Below the pieces are notes generated by a model. The model saw only the letters and a list, made by a program, of their open reading frames with translations, did not search any database and was not told the origin of the DNA. The translations under genes and the position numbers were made by a program. Positions 17,899 through 27,093 of a DNA stretch of 64,000 bases are shown here, one piece after another. This stretch comes from Oligosphaera ethanolica (lineage in GTDB: Bacteria; Verrucomicrobiota; Lentisphaeria; Oligosphaerales; Oligosphaeraceae), in assembly GCF_030814695.1 (NCBI RefSeq), contig NZ_JAUSVL010000001.1, positions 558,001-622,000 of the forward strand. The letters are read 5' to 3'. Each line of letters starts with the position of its first letter. Position 1 is the first letter of the stretch.

Positions 17899-19173
17899 TT
17901 GATCTCGGAAAGCTGTCACCAACAATGGTCGGACATCCAAGGCAGCTGCGCGTCAGCCATTCGCAACCACCGCCAGGGAGACGCCATTCTGCGTATCATC
18001 GACGCCGCCGGCAACCCCGTACCACAAGCGCGGGTGCGCATTGTCCAGCAACAACATGACTTCGATTTCGGCTGCAACTGCCTGTGGCTGGGACAGCTCG
18101 GCTGCAACAACACCCGCTACGAAAATAAGCTGGCCGAACTCTTTAATCTGGTTACCACGACGTTCTGCCTCAGTGACATCCAGCCCGAACCCGGCCGCTG
18201 GCGTTTTGCCGAAGGCAGCGACGAGATTTTCCGGCGGCCGCCGCCAGACCGCGTCGTCGCCTTTGGTAAAAAGCACGGCTTGCGGCTCAAAGGCCAACCA
18301 CTGCTGGCCGGCTCGTGGTTCCCCAAATGGGCCGGCCAGCTATCCCACGACCAAATCCGTGCTCTTTACGAAGACTATTTCCGTCGGGTCGCTGAACGCT
18401 ACAGCCATTCATTCGATCTTTTCGATCTGGTTAACGAGTCGCTCTGCCACACGAATTTCCCCCTGTATACCGACAAACTGGACTACGTCGAATGGGCCTT
18501 CAAATGCGCCCGGCCGCTGTTTCCGGGCCATGTTCGCCTGGAACTCAATGAAGCCACGCCCCACGTCTTCAATACAGACCCCAAAAGCGGCAATAACCGC
18601 TTCTTCAATCTCGTCCAACGACTGCTGGACAAGGGCACACCGATTGACGCCATCGGCATGCAATTCCACCTCTGGTCGCCCGTCATCGACCAGCATCTCC
18701 AGGGCATCGGCCCATACTGCCCAGAAAAAGTCCACGCGACCATCGAAGCTTTCGCCACTCTCGGCCTGCCAATCTACATCAGTGAAATCACCATGCCATC
18801 TACCATGGCACCCGCGCCGGAGGGCGAAGACATCCAGGCCGACATCCTGCGCCATTTCTACCAGCTGTTCTTCAGCATCAAGAGCGTCGACGGCATTATC
18901 TACTGGAACCTCTGCGATGGCCCCGCCTGGCGCAAGGAAGGCGATTGCAATGGCGGCCTCACTGACGAATATTTTCGCGAAAAACCCGCCTACCAGACAC
19001 TGAAACAACTCATCCGCCGGCAGTGGCTCACGGCCTGCACATTGCATGCCGACGACCAGGGCGCCGTGTCTTTCCGCGGCTTCCGCGGCAGCTATAACGC
19101 ACAGTTCAACAATCAGGAATTCATGTTCACTGTAGGAAAGGAACAAAAGCCTGTCACTCTGCAACTCGCCTGA
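17899..19173 (+). CDS. Endo-1,4-beta-xylanase, GH10 family
   Basis: 424 residues. It cleaves internal beta-1,4-xylosidic bonds with retention. The acid/base is E180 in FDLVNESLC and the nucleophile E296 in PIYISEITM, both in the usual GH10 places. LKGQPLLAGSWFPKW corresponds to the GH10 H-x-x-x-W substrate loop, although the usual histidine is replaced by Gln or Leu. A short N-terminal beta domain precedes the barrel. There is no signal peptide, so it probably acts on imported xylo-oligosaccharides. The start is a TTG, strongly supported by AGGAGG seven bases upstream. It faces the AraC regulator and is followed after 35 bases by a sugar-acid dehydratase gene. Confidence 0.88.
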   Translation: MISESCHQQWSDIQGSCASAIRNHRQGDAILRIIDAAGNPVPQARVRIVQQQHDFDFGCNCLWLGQLGCNNTRYENKLAELFNLVTTTFCLSDIQPEPGRWRFAEGSDEIFRRPPPDRVVAFGKKHGLRLKGQPLLAGSWFPKWAGQLSHDQIRALYEDYFRRVAERYSHSFDLFDLVNESLCHTNFPLYTDKLDYVEWAFKCARPLFPGHVRLELNEATPHVFNTDPKSGNNRFFNLVQRLLDKGTPIDAIGMQFHLWSPVIDQHLQGIGPYCPEKVHATIEAFATLGLPIYISEITMPSTMAPAPEGEDIQADILRHFYQLFFSIKSVDGIIYWNLCDGPAWRKEGDCNGGLTDEYFREKPAYQTLKQLIRRQWLTACTLHADDQGAVSFRGFRGSYNAQFNNQEFMFTVGKEQKPVTLQLA

Positions 19174-19208
19174 CAACTACCCCACCAAGGGCAAGAGGAC
19201 CGCACAGC

Positions 19209-20408
19209 ATGAAAATCACTGCCATCACCGCTACTGCCGTCAATGTGCCGCTGACCGCGCCTATTCGCTGGTCATGGGGCATCCGCAAGGAAACAACCCG
19301 GCTCATTATCCAAATCGATACCGACGAAGGTATCCGCGGCATCGGCGAGACCATGGGCCGCGTGGGCGCTGACAACGTTCACTACGAGTCCCGCAAACTC
19401 ATCGGCCAAAATCCCTTCAACATCGAGCGCATTCTGGCTTTTCTGCGACCACGACCGTATTTCTTCGGCTATGCCGGACACGGCCTTATTGCCGGCATTG
19501 AAATGGCCTGCTGGGACATCATCGGCAAAGCCTGTGGCAAGCCCCTGTGGGCGCTCCTTGGCGGGCGCTTCCGCGAGAAAATTGCCATATCTGGTTATGT
19601 CTTCACCCGTGCCAGAAATGAAGAGACCGGCGAAGGCGGCGAAACCACCCCCGAGCAACTACTCGCCTACAGCCGCCGGCTCGTGCAGGAACACGGTTTC
19701 AAAAACCTCAAACTGAAGGTTGGCGCCTCGCACCCCGACGTGGACATTGCGACAATCGCCATGTTCCGCGAGGCCTTCGGCCCCAACATGGGCCTGCGCA
19801 TTGACCCCAATGGCACGTGGTCCCCACAAACAGCCCTATATATCTGCAAACAACTCGCGCCATACAATCTCGAGTACATTGAAGACCCCACCTGGGGCAT
19901 TGAGGCTATGGCACGACTCCGCCGCGATATCAGCATACCGCTGTCAACCAATATGTGCGTGGTCGATTTCGATCAGATTCCCACGGCTTTCCGCCTGAAT
20001 GCCGTCGACGTCATCCTCGGCGACGTTCATAAATGGGGCGGCATCTTGGCCACCAAAAAACTTGCGGCGGTCTGTGACACGCTCATGTGGGGCATGTGCA
20101 TCCACTCCGGCGCGGAACTGGGTATTTCGGAAGTGGCCAAATTACACATGGCGACCTGCACGCCCAACCTCAGCTACGCCATCGACACCCATTACCCACA
20201 CCTCGCTGACGACATCATCGACGGCGGCAAGATGACATACCAAGACGGCACCATGATCGCTCCCGATAAGCCCGGCTTGGGTGTGGAACTCGACATGGAC
20301 CGTTTTGCACGCTACGCAGAAGCTAATCGCAAAGCTGGGCTCAGCGAAGGCTACGAGAAAGACCCAAATAGGCCGCAGGATTGGTGCCCGAAAAAGTTTC
20401 AATGGTGA
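19209..20408 (+). CDS. Enolase-superfamily sugar-acid dehydratase (glucarate dehydratase-like)
   Basis: 399 residues in two domains, a capping N-terminal domain and a modified TIM barrel. Catalytic K168-x-K170 (LKLKVG) and metal ligands D199 (RIDPNG) and E225 (YIEDPTW) are visible. LSTNMCVVDFDQIP, GDVHKWGG and CIHSGAELGIS (H299) follow the glucarate-dehydratase pattern of an Asp-His dyad. It should abstract a proton next to a carboxylate and eliminate water from an aldonic or aldaric acid. The gap of 35 bases after the xylanase suggests one operon and a role in pentose or uronic-acid oxidation. The exact substrate cannot be read from sequence. Confidence 0.8.
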   Translation: MKITAITATAVNVPLTAPIRWSWGIRKETTRLIIQIDTDEGIRGIGETMGRVGADNVHYESRKLIGQNPFNIERILAFLRPRPYFFGYAGHGLIAGIEMACWDIIGKACGKPLWALLGGRFREKIAISGYVFTRARNEETGEGGETTPEQLLAYSRRLVQEHGFKNLKLKVGASHPDVDIATIAMFREAFGPNMGLRIDPNGTWSPQTALYICKQLAPYNLEYIEDPTWGIEAMARLRRDISIPLSTNMCVVDFDQIPTAFRLNAVDVILGDVHKWGGILATKKLAAVCDTLMWGMCIHSGAELGISEVAKLHMATCTPNLSYAIDTHYPHLADDIIDGGKMTYQDGTMIAPDKPGLGVELDMDRFARYAEANRKAGLSEGYEKDPNRPQDWCPKKFQW

Positions 20409-20444
20409 CGTGCCAGAGCGTCCCCGAACGCACCCGCACCAGGC

Positions 20445-21653
20445 CTACTGCGTGCTATGGGTCTTCATGGCGAAGGCCTTGTAGGTGGGCACGACGCGCA
20501 TGCTGAGCAGTTCCTGCCACATGCGGTCGAGATTGCGGCGGCAGGTATTAAAGAGCAGCCCCACGCAGAGTAGCATGGCGATCATGCTGGAGCCGCCGTA
20601 GCTTAGGAAGGGCGCCGTCAGCCCCGTGGTCGGGCACCAGCCGCTGACCACGCTGAAGTTGGTCAGTGCCTGCGACGCAATCAGTATGCCCGTGCCCATG
20701 GTCATGAGCACGCCAACGCGATCCCGGCACATCTTGCTGATCTCCACAACGCAGACCAGCAGGCCAACATGCAGCAGCAGCACAACACAGAAACCAACGT
20801 AGCCAAATTCCTCCCCGAGCACCGCCATAATAAAATCCGTGCGGGCATCGGGCAGGTAGAATTGCTTCATGACGCTGCGGGTGAAACCGCGTCCCCACAG
20901 CCCGCCGGAGCCCAGCGTGAGTTGTGAACGCCACAGCTGGTAGCCGTCGCCCATTTTCTGCTCTTCGGCGGCTTTGTATGACGTGATGCGACTCAGCCGT
21001 TCTGGGCTGAGGTTGATCGCCGTCACCCCCAACGCCACGCCCAGAGAGGCCAGCAGCACCAGATAGCGCAAACGCACGCCCGCCAGGAAAAGGATGGAAT
21101 AGGCCGTCACGCCGGTGATCACCGTGGTGCTCAAATCACCGCCAAGCAGGATCAGCCCCAACACCACGCCAATGACCAGCACCGGCACTGCCACCCCTTC
21201 GACAAAGCGTTCAACCTGCGTCTTGCTCCGCGTGCCATAATAGGCCGCCAAAAACAGGATCAACGCAAACTTGGCGAATTCCGATGGCTGAATGGATATC
21301 GGCCCCAGCCGCAACCAACGCATTGCGCCCTTGATTTCACCCGGCACCAGCGGAAAAAACCGCAGGATATCCCTGGAAACCAAACGCGCCGCAACGTTGG
21401 CGGCGAAGAGATAGGCCAAGCTGGCGACAACCGCAACCAGGATGTACGGTGCGGCTTTGCACAGGTACTCCAGCGGACAGAATGCCACCAGGGCAAGACC
21501 GCTCAGGCCGATCAGTATCCACAGCGCCTGCCTAATCATGTACGCATTGCCGTGCAGATCGTAGGTCGTCGAATACACCATGGTCAGGCCAATACACAGC
21601 AGCGCAGTGATGATCAGCCCGACCAGGAAGGTGATGATGCGGGGGTATTTCAT
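20445..21653 (-). CDS. ftsW: SEDS-family peptidoglycan polymerase, FtsW type
   Basis: 402 residues with about ten membrane helices. WLRLGPISIQPSEFAKFALILFL is the conserved SEDS extracellular-loop and helix signature, and PTTGLTAPFLSYGGSSM closes the C-terminal part. GYQLWRSQLTLGSGGLWGRG is FtsW-like. It polymerises lipid II glycan strands with a class B PBP. The ATG at 21653 has GAGGA five bases upstream and is preferred to the ATG at 21674. No mur, fts or PBP gene is adjacent. The gene lies 60 bases downstream of the fucosidase gene. FtsW versus RodA is not fully settled from motifs. Confidence 0.85.
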   Translation of the reverse strand: MKYPRIITFLVGLIITALLCIGLTMVYSTTYDLHGNAYMIRQALWILIGLSGLALVAFCPLEYLCKAAPYILVAVVASLAYLFAANVAARLVSRDILRFFPLVPGEIKGAMRWLRLGPISIQPSEFAKFALILFLAAYYGTRSKTQVERFVEGVAVPVLVIGVVLGLILLGGDLSTTVITGVTAYSILFLAGVRLRYLVLLASLGVALGVTAINLSPERLSRITSYKAAEEQKMGDGYQLWRSQLTLGSGGLWGRGFTRSVMKQFYLPDARTDFIMAVLGEEFGYVGFCVVLLLHVGLLVCVVEISKMCRDRVGVLMTMGTGILIASQALTNFSVVSGWCPTTGLTAPFLSYGGSSMIAMLLCVGLLFNTCRRNLDRMWQELLSMRVVPTYKAFAMKTHSTQ

Positions 21654-21712
21654 GGTTGTCCTCGTTTTTCGCATACCGCACAGCCACCGTGTAGCGCGCG
21701 GATTGACACCGG

Positions 21713-22960
21713 TCAGACCTTGAATACGTCCATGGCCCGCATGGCCAGGGCACCGTCACAGTCGGTCACCCGTACGCGCAGACGACGGACAGCCAGGGGC
21801 GGGAAGGAGCAAATAGCCTTGTGGCCGATGTTCTCGCCCTGCCACAGGCGTATCCACGTCTTCAGATGATTGGGATTGCAGTCGATGCAGAAAGCCCGGG
21901 CGTGCTCGCCGGCGTTGAGGTCTTCCTGCAACACGACGTGGTCGATCAGCGTCGGTTCCGCAAAATTGAGCTCCCAGCTCAGGCCGTCGGCGCCGACCGA
22001 CCAGTCGGCCAGACTGCGCAGGGGCTGGCGGAAACGCCGGTCGCGTTCGCGGGCCCACGCCAGCAAATTGCGCACGTCCTTGTCCGGTAACAGCCCACGA
22101 CGGTCGGGACCGATGTTGATCAGAAAATTGCAGCCGCGCCCGACGCTGTAGTAGTAGAGCCCCATGAGCTCTTCGGGGCTCTTGACCGTGCGTTCATCAG
22201 CATCGCTGTAAAACCAGTTGGTCAGACGCATGCGGCAGTCGCATTCGGCCGGCAGCCAGGTCGGCACGGCCAACTCGGCACTGTCATTGCTGTCCATGGC
22301 GAACGGAGCGCGGCTGACCGTATTCCACAGTGGCACCGGCGCCAGCCCCAGCTCATTGCCGACCCAGCGAAAATCCGGGTCGCCAATGCCAAAAATCAGT
22401 ATCTCGGGCTGCATGCCACGGATCGCCCCGCAGATGCGTTCCCAGTCGTAGCGATGGCCTGCCGAGCCGCAGCCGTCAAACCACAGAATATCGATCTTGC
22501 CGTAGGGAATGAGCAGCTCACTGATCTGGTTGATGAAGTAGTCGTCATAGGCCTTTTCATTCTCGTAGTTGGGATTGCTCCAATCCCGCGGCGAGTAGTA
22601 AATACCCACCTTGAGATTATGACGGCGACAGGCATCGACGTATTCGCGCACGACATCGCCCTTGCCGCCCCGCCAACTGGAGTTGGCCACGGAGAAGTCG
22701 GTGTACTTGGATGGCCAGTTGGCAAAACCATCGTGGTGCTTGGCGGTCATAACCATGTACTTGGCACCGGCAGCTTCGGCGACGGCCGCCCACTGGTCGC
22801 AATCCAGCTCAGTAGGCAGGAACTGACTGGGCGACATAGCCTTGCCATCCCAGTCCTTATGGCCTTCGTAGAAAGTCCGAATCCCGAAATGGAGGAAAAC
22901 GCCCCATTCCCAATCCTGATAGGCCAGCTGCAACGGGGTGGGCAGAAGTGTACGTGCCAT
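21713..22960 (-). CDS. Alpha-L-fucosidase, GH29
   Basis: 415 residues. It removes terminal alpha-L-fucose. WGVFLHFGIRTF, AKYMVMTAKHHDGFANWPSKYTD-type and KVGIYYSPRDW segments are the typical GH29 barrel. The nucleophile is D162 in ILWFDGCGS. A C-terminal beta-sandwich with a discoidin-like LIDHVVLQEDLNAGEHARAF begins near residue 320. There is no signal peptide, so fucosylated oligosaccharides are probably imported first. The ribosome site is weak (AAGAGA). The upstream 430-base gap separates it from the divergent aminotransferase gene. Confidence 0.92.
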   Translation of the reverse strand: MARTLLPTPLQLAYQDWEWGVFLHFGIRTFYEGHKDWDGKAMSPSQFLPTELDCDQWAAVAEAAGAKYMVMTAKHHDGFANWPSKYTDFSVANSSWRGGKGDVVREYVDACRRHNLKVGIYYSPRDWSNPNYENEKAYDDYFINQISELLIPYGKIDILWFDGCGSAGHRYDWERICGAIRGMQPEILIFGIGDPDFRWVGNELGLAPVPLWNTVSRAPFAMDSNDSAELAVPTWLPAECDCRMRLTNWFYSDADERTVKSPEELMGLYYYSVGRGCNFLINIGPDRRGLLPDKDVRNLLAWARERDRRFRQPLRSLADWSVGADGLSWELNFAEPTLIDHVVLQEDLNAGEHARAFCIDCNPNHLKTWIRLWQGENIGHKAICSFPPLAVRRLRVRVTDCDGALAMRAMDVFKV

Positions 22961-23388
22961 GGATGTGTCTCTTTTCTGTAAGATAGCGCCTGGGTGTAGC
23001 CGGTCGAGAAGTCATTGCGGCTGCAACTATTATAACGTCATTCCCTCAGTCCGGCAGGCGTTTCGTATCATTGTCATGTAACCATAATAGTATGGCTGGC
23101 TAATGCAATGACTCTTCACCACTTTTACGCGTGCACGCGTGCGATAGGCACCCCGACGGCGACGGGATGATCGCGGCGGCAACGACAGCAACGCACGCCA
23201 AGCATACACATTTCACGTTCAGCAACGCCTCTGCGAAGCTTGCATCCACCTGAAAAGCGCCTATGGTTATGGGCGACTATGCACCACCAACGCCGCGGTG
23301 CGTCACTTGCCGCGACAAGCCCCCAGACACCTCATCTTTTTCATCGTTTTGGTAATTGCACCTTCACCCCACATCAAGGACTGACACC
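22961..23388. other. 428-base divergent intergenic region with a 14-bp palindrome
   Basis: It separates the fucosidase and aminotransferase genes and must hold both promoters, but I see no convincing hexamer pair. ACGCGTGCACGCGT at 23127-23140 is a perfect 14-bp palindrome and a candidate operator. No gene or repeat family member is present. Confidence 0.4.
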
Positions 23389-24579
23389 ATGATGACCCAA
23401 GCCGAAATCCAGCAGGCATTGCAGAAACGCCCCGCACTTCCCTGGCGCGCCGAGCCGTTGCTCGGCAGCATCTACGGCCAGGAGGAAATTGACGCGGCCG
23501 TTGCCGCCATCCGCGAGGCCATGGATGTCAGCAAGGGCTTCGGCTTCTCCGCATCGCCCATTCCCGAGTTTGAACGCGCTTTCGCCGATTACACCGGCAC
23601 AGCCGACGCCGTCGCCGTCAACAGCGCCGGCCCGGGCATTGACATCGTCATGCGGGCACTCAAGCTGCAACCGGGCGACGAAGTCATCGTGCCCTCCATC
23701 AACTACCAGGCCGCGCCGCTGGCCGTGCTGGGCGCCGGTGGCAAAGTCGTCTGGGGCGAAGCCGACCCCGTCACGTACATGCTCGACCCCGCCGACGTCG
23801 AACGCAAAATCACCAATCGCACCCGCGCCATCTTCCCCGTGCACATCCACGGGCTCTGCGCACCGATGGACGACTATCTGGCCATCGCCGCAAAACATCC
23901 CCACCCCGTCTACGGCCCGCCAAAAGTCATCGGCGACGCCGCCCGTGCCTGTGGTGGCTCCTATCGCGGCACCAAGATCGGCAAAAAAGGCTGGGCGACC
24001 ATCTACTCCTTCCACACCATGAAGAACATGACCACCCTCGGCGAGGGCGGCATGATTGCCACCGATGATCTCGAACTGGCCGCCTACGCCCGCTCGGTAC
24101 GCATGTACGGCAGTGGCGTCGAAGCCTGGGGCACCTCCAATGTCATGACCAAAGTGCAGGCCGCCGTCGGGCTCGTCCAGCTGAGCAAACTCGACAGCTT
24201 CATCGCCGGTCGCCGCCGCGTCGCCCAGGAGCGCAATCGCCTCCTGCAGGGCCTGCCCGGCGTCACCCTGCCTCACGAACCCGCCGACTGCGAGCACAGC
24301 TACTACCTTTACACCCTCACTCTCAAGGACGACTGGGCCGGCGAAAAACGCAACCAACTCATCAAGATGATGGACCAGGACTACGGCGTCGGCTGCGTCG
24401 TCGCTAACCCACCAGCATACTTGGCGCGGCGTATCCTCGCCGAAAACTTCGGCAAGACCACGCCACTCTCTGAAGCATACGCCGCAAAAATGATCAGCAT
24501 TTCCCTCCACCCCAGCATGACCAGCGATGACAATAAGTACATCGCCGCCGCCTTCATCACCTGCACCCAAAAACTCTGA
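23389..24579 (+). CDS. DegT/DnrJ/EryC1/StrS-family aminotransferase
   Basis: 396 residues. PLP-dependent transamination of a keto-sugar is the usual role in this family. The PLP lysine is K212 in YSFHTMKNMTTLGEGGMI, and IGDAARACGGSYRG matches the DAAxxxG PLP-phosphate loop. The ATG at 23389 has AAGGA eight bases upstream. No nucleotide-sugar or LPS gene lies next to it, so the pathway is open. Similar isolated members occur in cyclitol and amino-sugar metabolism. A 9-bp satellite begins right after the stop codon. Confidence 0.85.
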   Translation: MMTQAEIQQALQKRPALPWRAEPLLGSIYGQEEIDAAVAAIREAMDVSKGFGFSASPIPEFERAFADYTGTADAVAVNSAGPGIDIVMRALKLQPGDEVIVPSINYQAAPLAVLGAGGKVVWGEADPVTYMLDPADVERKITNRTRAIFPVHIHGLCAPMDDYLAIAAKHPHPVYGPPKVIGDAARACGGSYRGTKIGKKGWATIYSFHTMKNMTTLGEGGMIATDDLELAAYARSVRMYGSGVEAWGTSNVMTKVQAAVGLVQLSKLDSFIAGRRRVAQERNRLLQGLPGVTLPHEPADCEHSYYLYTLTLKDDWAGEKRNQLIKMMDQDYGVGCVVANPPAYLARRILAENFGKTTPLSEAYAAKMISISLHPSMTSDDNKYIAAAFITCTQKL

Positions 24580-25300
24580 TCAGACCAATCATCCGACGGA
24601 TTGTCTGACGGATCATCCGACCGATCAGACCGATCAGACCGATCAAATCGACGATCCGACGGATCAGACCGATCCGACCGATCAAATCGACGATCCGTCC
24701 GATCCGTCCGATCCGTCCGATCAGTCCGCGAAGAAGACAGAAGACAAAAGACAGACGATCCGACCGATCCGACCGATCCGACCGATCAAATCGACGATCC
24801 GTCCGATCCGTCCGATCCGTCCGATCAGTCCGCGAAGAAGACAGAAGACAAAAGACAGACGATCCGACCGATCCGACCGATCCGACCGATCAAATCGACG
24901 ATCCGTCCGATCCGTCCGATCCGTCCGATCCGTCCGCGAAGAAGACAGAAGACAAAAGACAGACGATCCGACCGATCCGACCGATCCGACCGATCAAATC
25001 GACGATCCGTCCGATCCGTCCGATCCGTCCGATCAGTCCGCGAAGAAGACAGAAGACAAAAGACAGACGATCCGACCGATCCGACCGATCCGACCGATCA
25101 AATCGACGATCCGTCCGATCCGTCCGATCCGTCCGATCCGTCCGCGAAGAAGACAGAAGACAAAAGACAGACGATCCGACCGATCCGACCGATCCGACCG
25201 ATCCGTCCGATCAAATCGACGATCCGTCCGATCCGTCCGATCCGTCCGATCCGTCCGCGAAGAAAACAGAAGACAGACGATCCGACGGATCAGACCGCTC
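24580..25300. repeat. 720-bp satellite: 9-bp units in a 104-bp higher-order repeat
   Basis: Nine-base units (GATCCGACC, GATCAGACC, GATCCGTCC) are arranged in a larger block: linker GAAGAAGACAGAAGACAAAA, then GATCCGACC units, then GATCAAATCGAC, then GATCCGTCC units. The linker recurs at 24730, 24834, 24938, 25042 and 25146 (exact 104-bp steps) and at 25259 (113 = 104 + one extra 9-bp unit). All frames are largely open, so long low-complexity reading frames here are not evidence of a gene. The array fills the gap between the aminotransferase and the sugar-acid dehydratase genes. Confidence 0.97.
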
Positions 25301-25353
25301 CGCCTACAAAAACACCACCCCTGCCTCTCCCCCTGCCACTCTCTGGAGAAACC

Positions 25354-27033
25354 ATGAAGAATTCCTGTTCGCAAGCCTGGCTCAAGCCCGGCAGCCGCCA
25401 ATGCCTACTGCGTCGCGCCCTGGTCAAAAGTATGGGCTACACCGACGCCGATTTGGCGCGGCCCATCGTCGGCGTCATCAACACCTGGGCAGAAACCAAC
25501 CCCGGCCACTACAACTTCCGGCAGTTGGCCGACGCCGTCAAGCGCGGCGTCTGGGCCGCCGGCGGCTTCCCCCTCGAAGTCAACACCATGTCCATCTGCG
25601 AGGTCTTCTTTGACATCTCCAGCATGATCTTCCGCAATCTGCTGGCCATGACCACCGAGGAGCTCATCAGCCGGCATCCCTTCGACGGCGTGATCCTCCT
25701 GGGCTCCTGCGACAAAAATGTCCCGGCCCAGCTCATGGCGGCGGTTTCCGCCAACAAGCCCATGCTATTCCTCCCCGGCGGCCCCATGCTTCCCGGCAAC
25801 TACAAGGGCGAAAGCCTCGCCTGCGGCACCGACAGCTTCAAGCTGTGGACCCAATACCAGGCCGGTGAAATCGACGAGGAGGAGCTCAAGAACGTCGAAG
25901 GCTGCCTCTATGGCAGCGTCGGCGCCTGTCCCATCATGGGCACCGCCAACAGCATGCAGTGCGCGTCGGAATCCCTCGGGCTGGCCCTGCCCGGCAGCGC
26001 CTCGGCGCTGGCCGTGTCCGCGGAAAAAATGCGCTACGCCGAAGAAAGCGGCCGGCAGATCATGACCCTCATCGAGCGCAGCATCACCCCCAGGGACATC
26101 GTCACCCGCGAGGCCATTGAGAACGCCATCACCGTCCTCATGTCTTCGGGCGGCTCCACCAACCTCATCATTCACCTTACCGCCATCGCGCGCCGCGCCG
26201 GCATCGACCTGCCCCTGAGCGAATTCCAGCGCCTCAGCGACCGCACCCGCGTGCTCGTTGACGTCAAGCCGTCCGGCAAAGGCACCGTCGGCATTGAATT
26301 CCACCAGGCCGGCGGCGTGCCCGTGCTGATGAAGGAGCTCGAAGCGCTACTGCACACCGATGTCATGACGGTCACCGGCAAGACCCTCAAGGAAAATCTC
26401 GCCGCCGTGCCGCCGCCCTACCGGCCGGACGTGATCGTGCCTTTCGACAAGCCCTTCCGCCCCAACGGTGGCATCGCCGTCCTCCACGGCAATCTCGCCC
26501 CGCGCGGCGCAGTCATCAAGCGCTCCGCCTCGTCCATCACCCGCTTCCGTGGCGAAGCACGGGTCTTCGACACCCTCGCCGAGGCGGAAAAGTACCTCCT
26601 CGACGACGACTCCGACATGGACGAGAACAAGGCGATCATTCTCCGCGGCTACGGCCCCAAAGGCGCGCCCGGCATGCCCGAGTTCGGCAATTACCTGCCC
26701 ATACCCCCCAAGATGTACAAACGCGGCGTCACCGACTTCGTCCGCATCACCGACGCGCGCATGAGCGGCGGCGCCTTCGGCACCGTCGTCCTCCACGTCT
26801 GCCCGGAGGCCTGCGCTGGCGGGCCCCTCGGCGCCATCCGCAACGGCGATATCATCAGCATGGACGTCGACGCCGGCACCCTCAATGTCAATCTCAGCGA
26901 CGACGAAATACAGCGGCGCCTGCAAGCCATGACCTTCGCGCCCAAAGAAGAATTCAAGCGCGGTTTCATCCGCCACTATATCGACTCGGTGCAGCAAGCC
27001 GATCTCGGCTGCGATTTCGATTACCTGCAGTAG
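25354..27033 (+). CDS. IlvD/Edd-family dehydratase, sugar-acid type
   Basis: 559 residues. It dehydrates an aldonic acid (for example arabinonate, xylonate or gluconate) using an Fe-S cluster. Visible motifs are LLGSCDKNVPAQLM (near residue 119), VGACPIMGTANSM, SSGGSTNLIIHL and TDARMSGGAFGTVVLH. The TMSICEVF region resembles L-arabinonate/D-xylonate dehydratases more than IlvD of valine synthesis, and no ilv gene is near. The start is the ATG at 25354 with GGAGA upstream. The frame stays open upstream through the satellite, but that extension is low-complexity and unlikely to be translated. It is followed after 60 bases by the gene at 27094. Confidence 0.85.
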   Translation: MKNSCSQAWLKPGSRQCLLRRALVKSMGYTDADLARPIVGVINTWAETNPGHYNFRQLADAVKRGVWAAGGFPLEVNTMSICEVFFDISSMIFRNLLAMTTEELISRHPFDGVILLGSCDKNVPAQLMAAVSANKPMLFLPGGPMLPGNYKGESLACGTDSFKLWTQYQAGEIDEEELKNVEGCLYGSVGACPIMGTANSMQCASESLGLALPGSASALAVSAEKMRYAEESGRQIMTLIERSITPRDIVTREAIENAITVLMSSGGSTNLIIHLTAIARRAGIDLPLSEFQRLSDRTRVLVDVKPSGKGTVGIEFHQAGGVPVLMKELEALLHTDVMTVTGKTLKENLAAVPPPYRPDVIVPFDKPFRPNGGIAVLHGNLAPRGAVIKRSASSITRFRGEARVFDTLAEAEKYLLDDDSDMDENKAIILRGYGPKGAPGMPEFGNYLPIPPKMYKRGVTDFVRITDARMSGGAFGTVVLHVCPEACAGGPLGAIRNGDIISMDVDAGTLNVNLSDDEIQRRLQAMTFAPKEEFKRGFIRHYIDSVQQADLGCDFDYLQ

Positions 27034-27093
27034 CCACCAGCGACACCCGTTCACCAGTATATGCTCACCAGCGACCGTCCACAGGAGAAGACG

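Noticed and set aside
24580-25300. CRISPR array
   Set aside because: Units are 9 bp inside 104-bp blocks with no unique spacers of constant length, and no cas gene is near.
25354-27033. Dihydroxy-acid dehydratase IlvD of valine/isoleucine synthesis
   Set aside because: The N-terminal motifs resemble sugar-acid dehydratases, and the neighbours are carbohydrate genes.
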